The position numbers and the translations under genes are program-made. A model generated the notes under the pieces. The model was not told where the DNA came from and ran no database searches. It worked only from the letters and a program-made list of their open reading frames with translations. From Herbaspirillum sp. Sphag64 (GTDB taxonomy: Bacteria; Pseudomonadota; Gammaproteobacteria; Burkholderiales; Burkholderiaceae_D): a stretch of 64,000 nucleotides of DNA. Below, piece by piece: positions 63,082 to 64,000 of the stretch; positions within the stretch are counted from its first letter, which is position 1, and the number at the start of each line of letters is the position of its first letter. The stretch spans positions 750,350 to 814,349 of the forward strand of contig NZ_JACHYE010000001.1 in the NCBI RefSeq assembly GCF_014192645.1, given 5' to 3'.

Positions 63082-64000
63082 TTAACTGGCCGCGGCAACC
63101 ACCTTGTTACGAATGCTGCCGATACCCTCGATGGAGGCAATCATCTCGTCCCCCGGCTGCAAATAAACGCCGCGCCCCATACCGACACCATCGGGCGTAC
63201 CGGTCGCGATCATGTCCCCCGGCTGCAAGGTCAGAATGCTTGAGAGATAAGCAATCTGTTCAGCGATGTTAAAGATCATGGCTTCGCCGGTACCGTTCTG
63301 CATCATGGCGCCGTTGACCTGTAGCTGCATGCGCAGCTTCTGTGGGTCAGCGATGCAATCGCGTGGTACCACCCATGGCCCCATCGGTCCGAAGGTGTCA
63401 AAGCTTTTGCCGCGGAACCAGTCATGCTTGAACGGATAGTCGGTGCGACGATTGAGGTCACGCGCGCTGATGTCATTGAAGACGGTATAACCGGCGATCA
63501 CGTCATAGGCGTCTGCCACTGAAACGTTCTTGCAGCGACGTCCGATAATCACCCCGAGCTCGACCTCCCAGTCCAGCTTCTCAGTGTTGGGTGGCATCAC
63601 CACGTCAGTGTCTGTGGCGGTGACACTGGTGTCGGCCTTCATGAAACAGTAAGGCGAACTCTCTGCACGCGGTGCCAGTTCGGTCCCCATCTCGGCGGCG
63701 TGATCGTAGAAGTTGGATGCCGTGGCGAAGATGCGCGCCGGTTTGAATGGCGCTGCCAGCGTGTAACTGGCCGCTGCCAATGGAGCAATCCTGCCAGCGG
63801 CCAGCAGTACCGGGATCTGCTCTGCCAGTTGTGCCAGTTGTGCCGATCGTGTGTCCCAGGCACCGATGAGCTCCGTCACACTGGAAGTACCGGCCAACCC
63901 GCTAATCAGCTCCGCAGCCGGCAATGCAGCCTGCAACGCCGCCAGATCGAACAGCTGCTCACCCACCACCAGTGCAGGACGCGCCTGTCCGCCCTGCTCA
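63082..64000 (-). CDS. fumarylacetoacetate-hydrolase-family enzyme, 5' end outside window
   Basis: The coding frame stays open to the window edge. The residues before the GTG at 63969 read QGGQARPALV, a usual N-terminus for the family, so the gene continues upstream. The core FAH domain has metal-binding residues in LDWEVELGVIIG and NDISARD, and the catalytic-site segment GKSFDTFGPMGPW; the end is GDMIATGTPDGVG and LQPGDEM. The family covers fumarylpyruvate hydrolase, 2-oxo-hept-3-enedioate isomerase and oxalocrotonate decarboxylases. It is the first gene seen in the cluster transcript. Confidence 0.88.
   Translation of the reverse strand, partial: EQGGQARPALVVGEQLFDLAALQAALPAAELISGLAGTSSVTELIGAWDTRSAQLAQLAEQIPVLLAAGRIAPLAAASYTLAAPFKPARIFATASNFYDHAAEMGTELAPRAESSPYCFMKADTSVTATDTDVVMPPNTEKLDWEVELGVIIGRRCKNVSVADAYDVIAGYTVFNDISARDLNRRTDYPFKHDWFRGKSFDTFGPMGPWVVPRDCIADPQKLRMQLQVNGAMMQNGTGEAMIFNIAEQIAYLSSILTLQPGDMIATGTPDGVGMGRGVYLQPGDEMIASIEGIGSIRNKVVAAAS

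Noticed and set aside
1-64000. CRISPR array, prophage, transposase or insertion sequence
   Set aside because: No regularly spaced direct repeats, integrase/transposase frames or flanking target duplications were seen.

Overview
The window looks like chromosome from a betaproteobacterium of the order Burkholderiales, most likely the family Oxalobacteraceae. I infer this from the flagellin N-terminus, the joined fli-flg-che-flh gene order, the moderate GC content, and the mix of glp, tyrB and uvrB genes. No genus can be fixed from the sequence alone.

Positions 1-44551 are almost entirely motility genes. The window opens with the 3' end of a glycosyltransferase-like gene. Next come flagellin (fliC, with a clear FliA/sigma-28 promoter), flaG, fliD, fliS, fliT, a FliK-like gene, a small FlhB-C-terminal-like gene and a YcgR-type c-di-GMP brake. 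fliE diverges from the long fliFGHIJKLMNOPQR run (8544-19945). The flg structural genes are on the minus strand in the order flgB-C-D-E-F-G-I-J-K-L. flgH, normally between flgG and flgI, is absent and only 49 bases lie there. flgA diverges from flgB and is followed by flgM (second FliA promoter) and flgN. Then, on the minus strand, come an orphan-type MCP, cheR, cheD, cheB, cheY, cheZ, flhB, flhA, flhF, a degenerate flhG and fliA. cheA, cheW, motA, motB and flhDC are not in the window.

Positions 44844-48571 hold a glycerol module (glpK, glpF, glpR) with palindromes that fit GlpR operators. From 48797 to 51305 there are tRNA-Pro(GGG), an MFS exporter with an Rrf2 regulator (both preceded by the same CTGT-N13-ACAG dyad), and two identical tRNA-Asn genes, each with its own terminator. 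An aromatic/aspartate aminotransferase and uvrB diverge at about 52.6 kb. Downstream of uvrB is a uracil-DNA-glycosylase-like protein whose catalytic motif is altered.

Positions 55672-64000 form a minus-strand catabolic cluster. In transcription order it holds a fumarylacetoacetate-hydrolase-family enzyme (cut by the window edge), a NitT/TauT-type binding protein, a VOC extradiol-type oxygenase, an ABC permease and ATPase, an alpha/beta hydrolase, a DapA-family lyase and a RidA protein resembling 2-aminomuconate deaminase. It ends with a chemoreceptor whose periplasmic domain carries the residue pattern of dCACHE amino-acid receptors. I infer an uptake-degradation-chemotaxis unit for a nitrogen-containing, probably aromatic or amide compound. 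Its substrate is unknown, and it is the best candidate here for an undescribed system.
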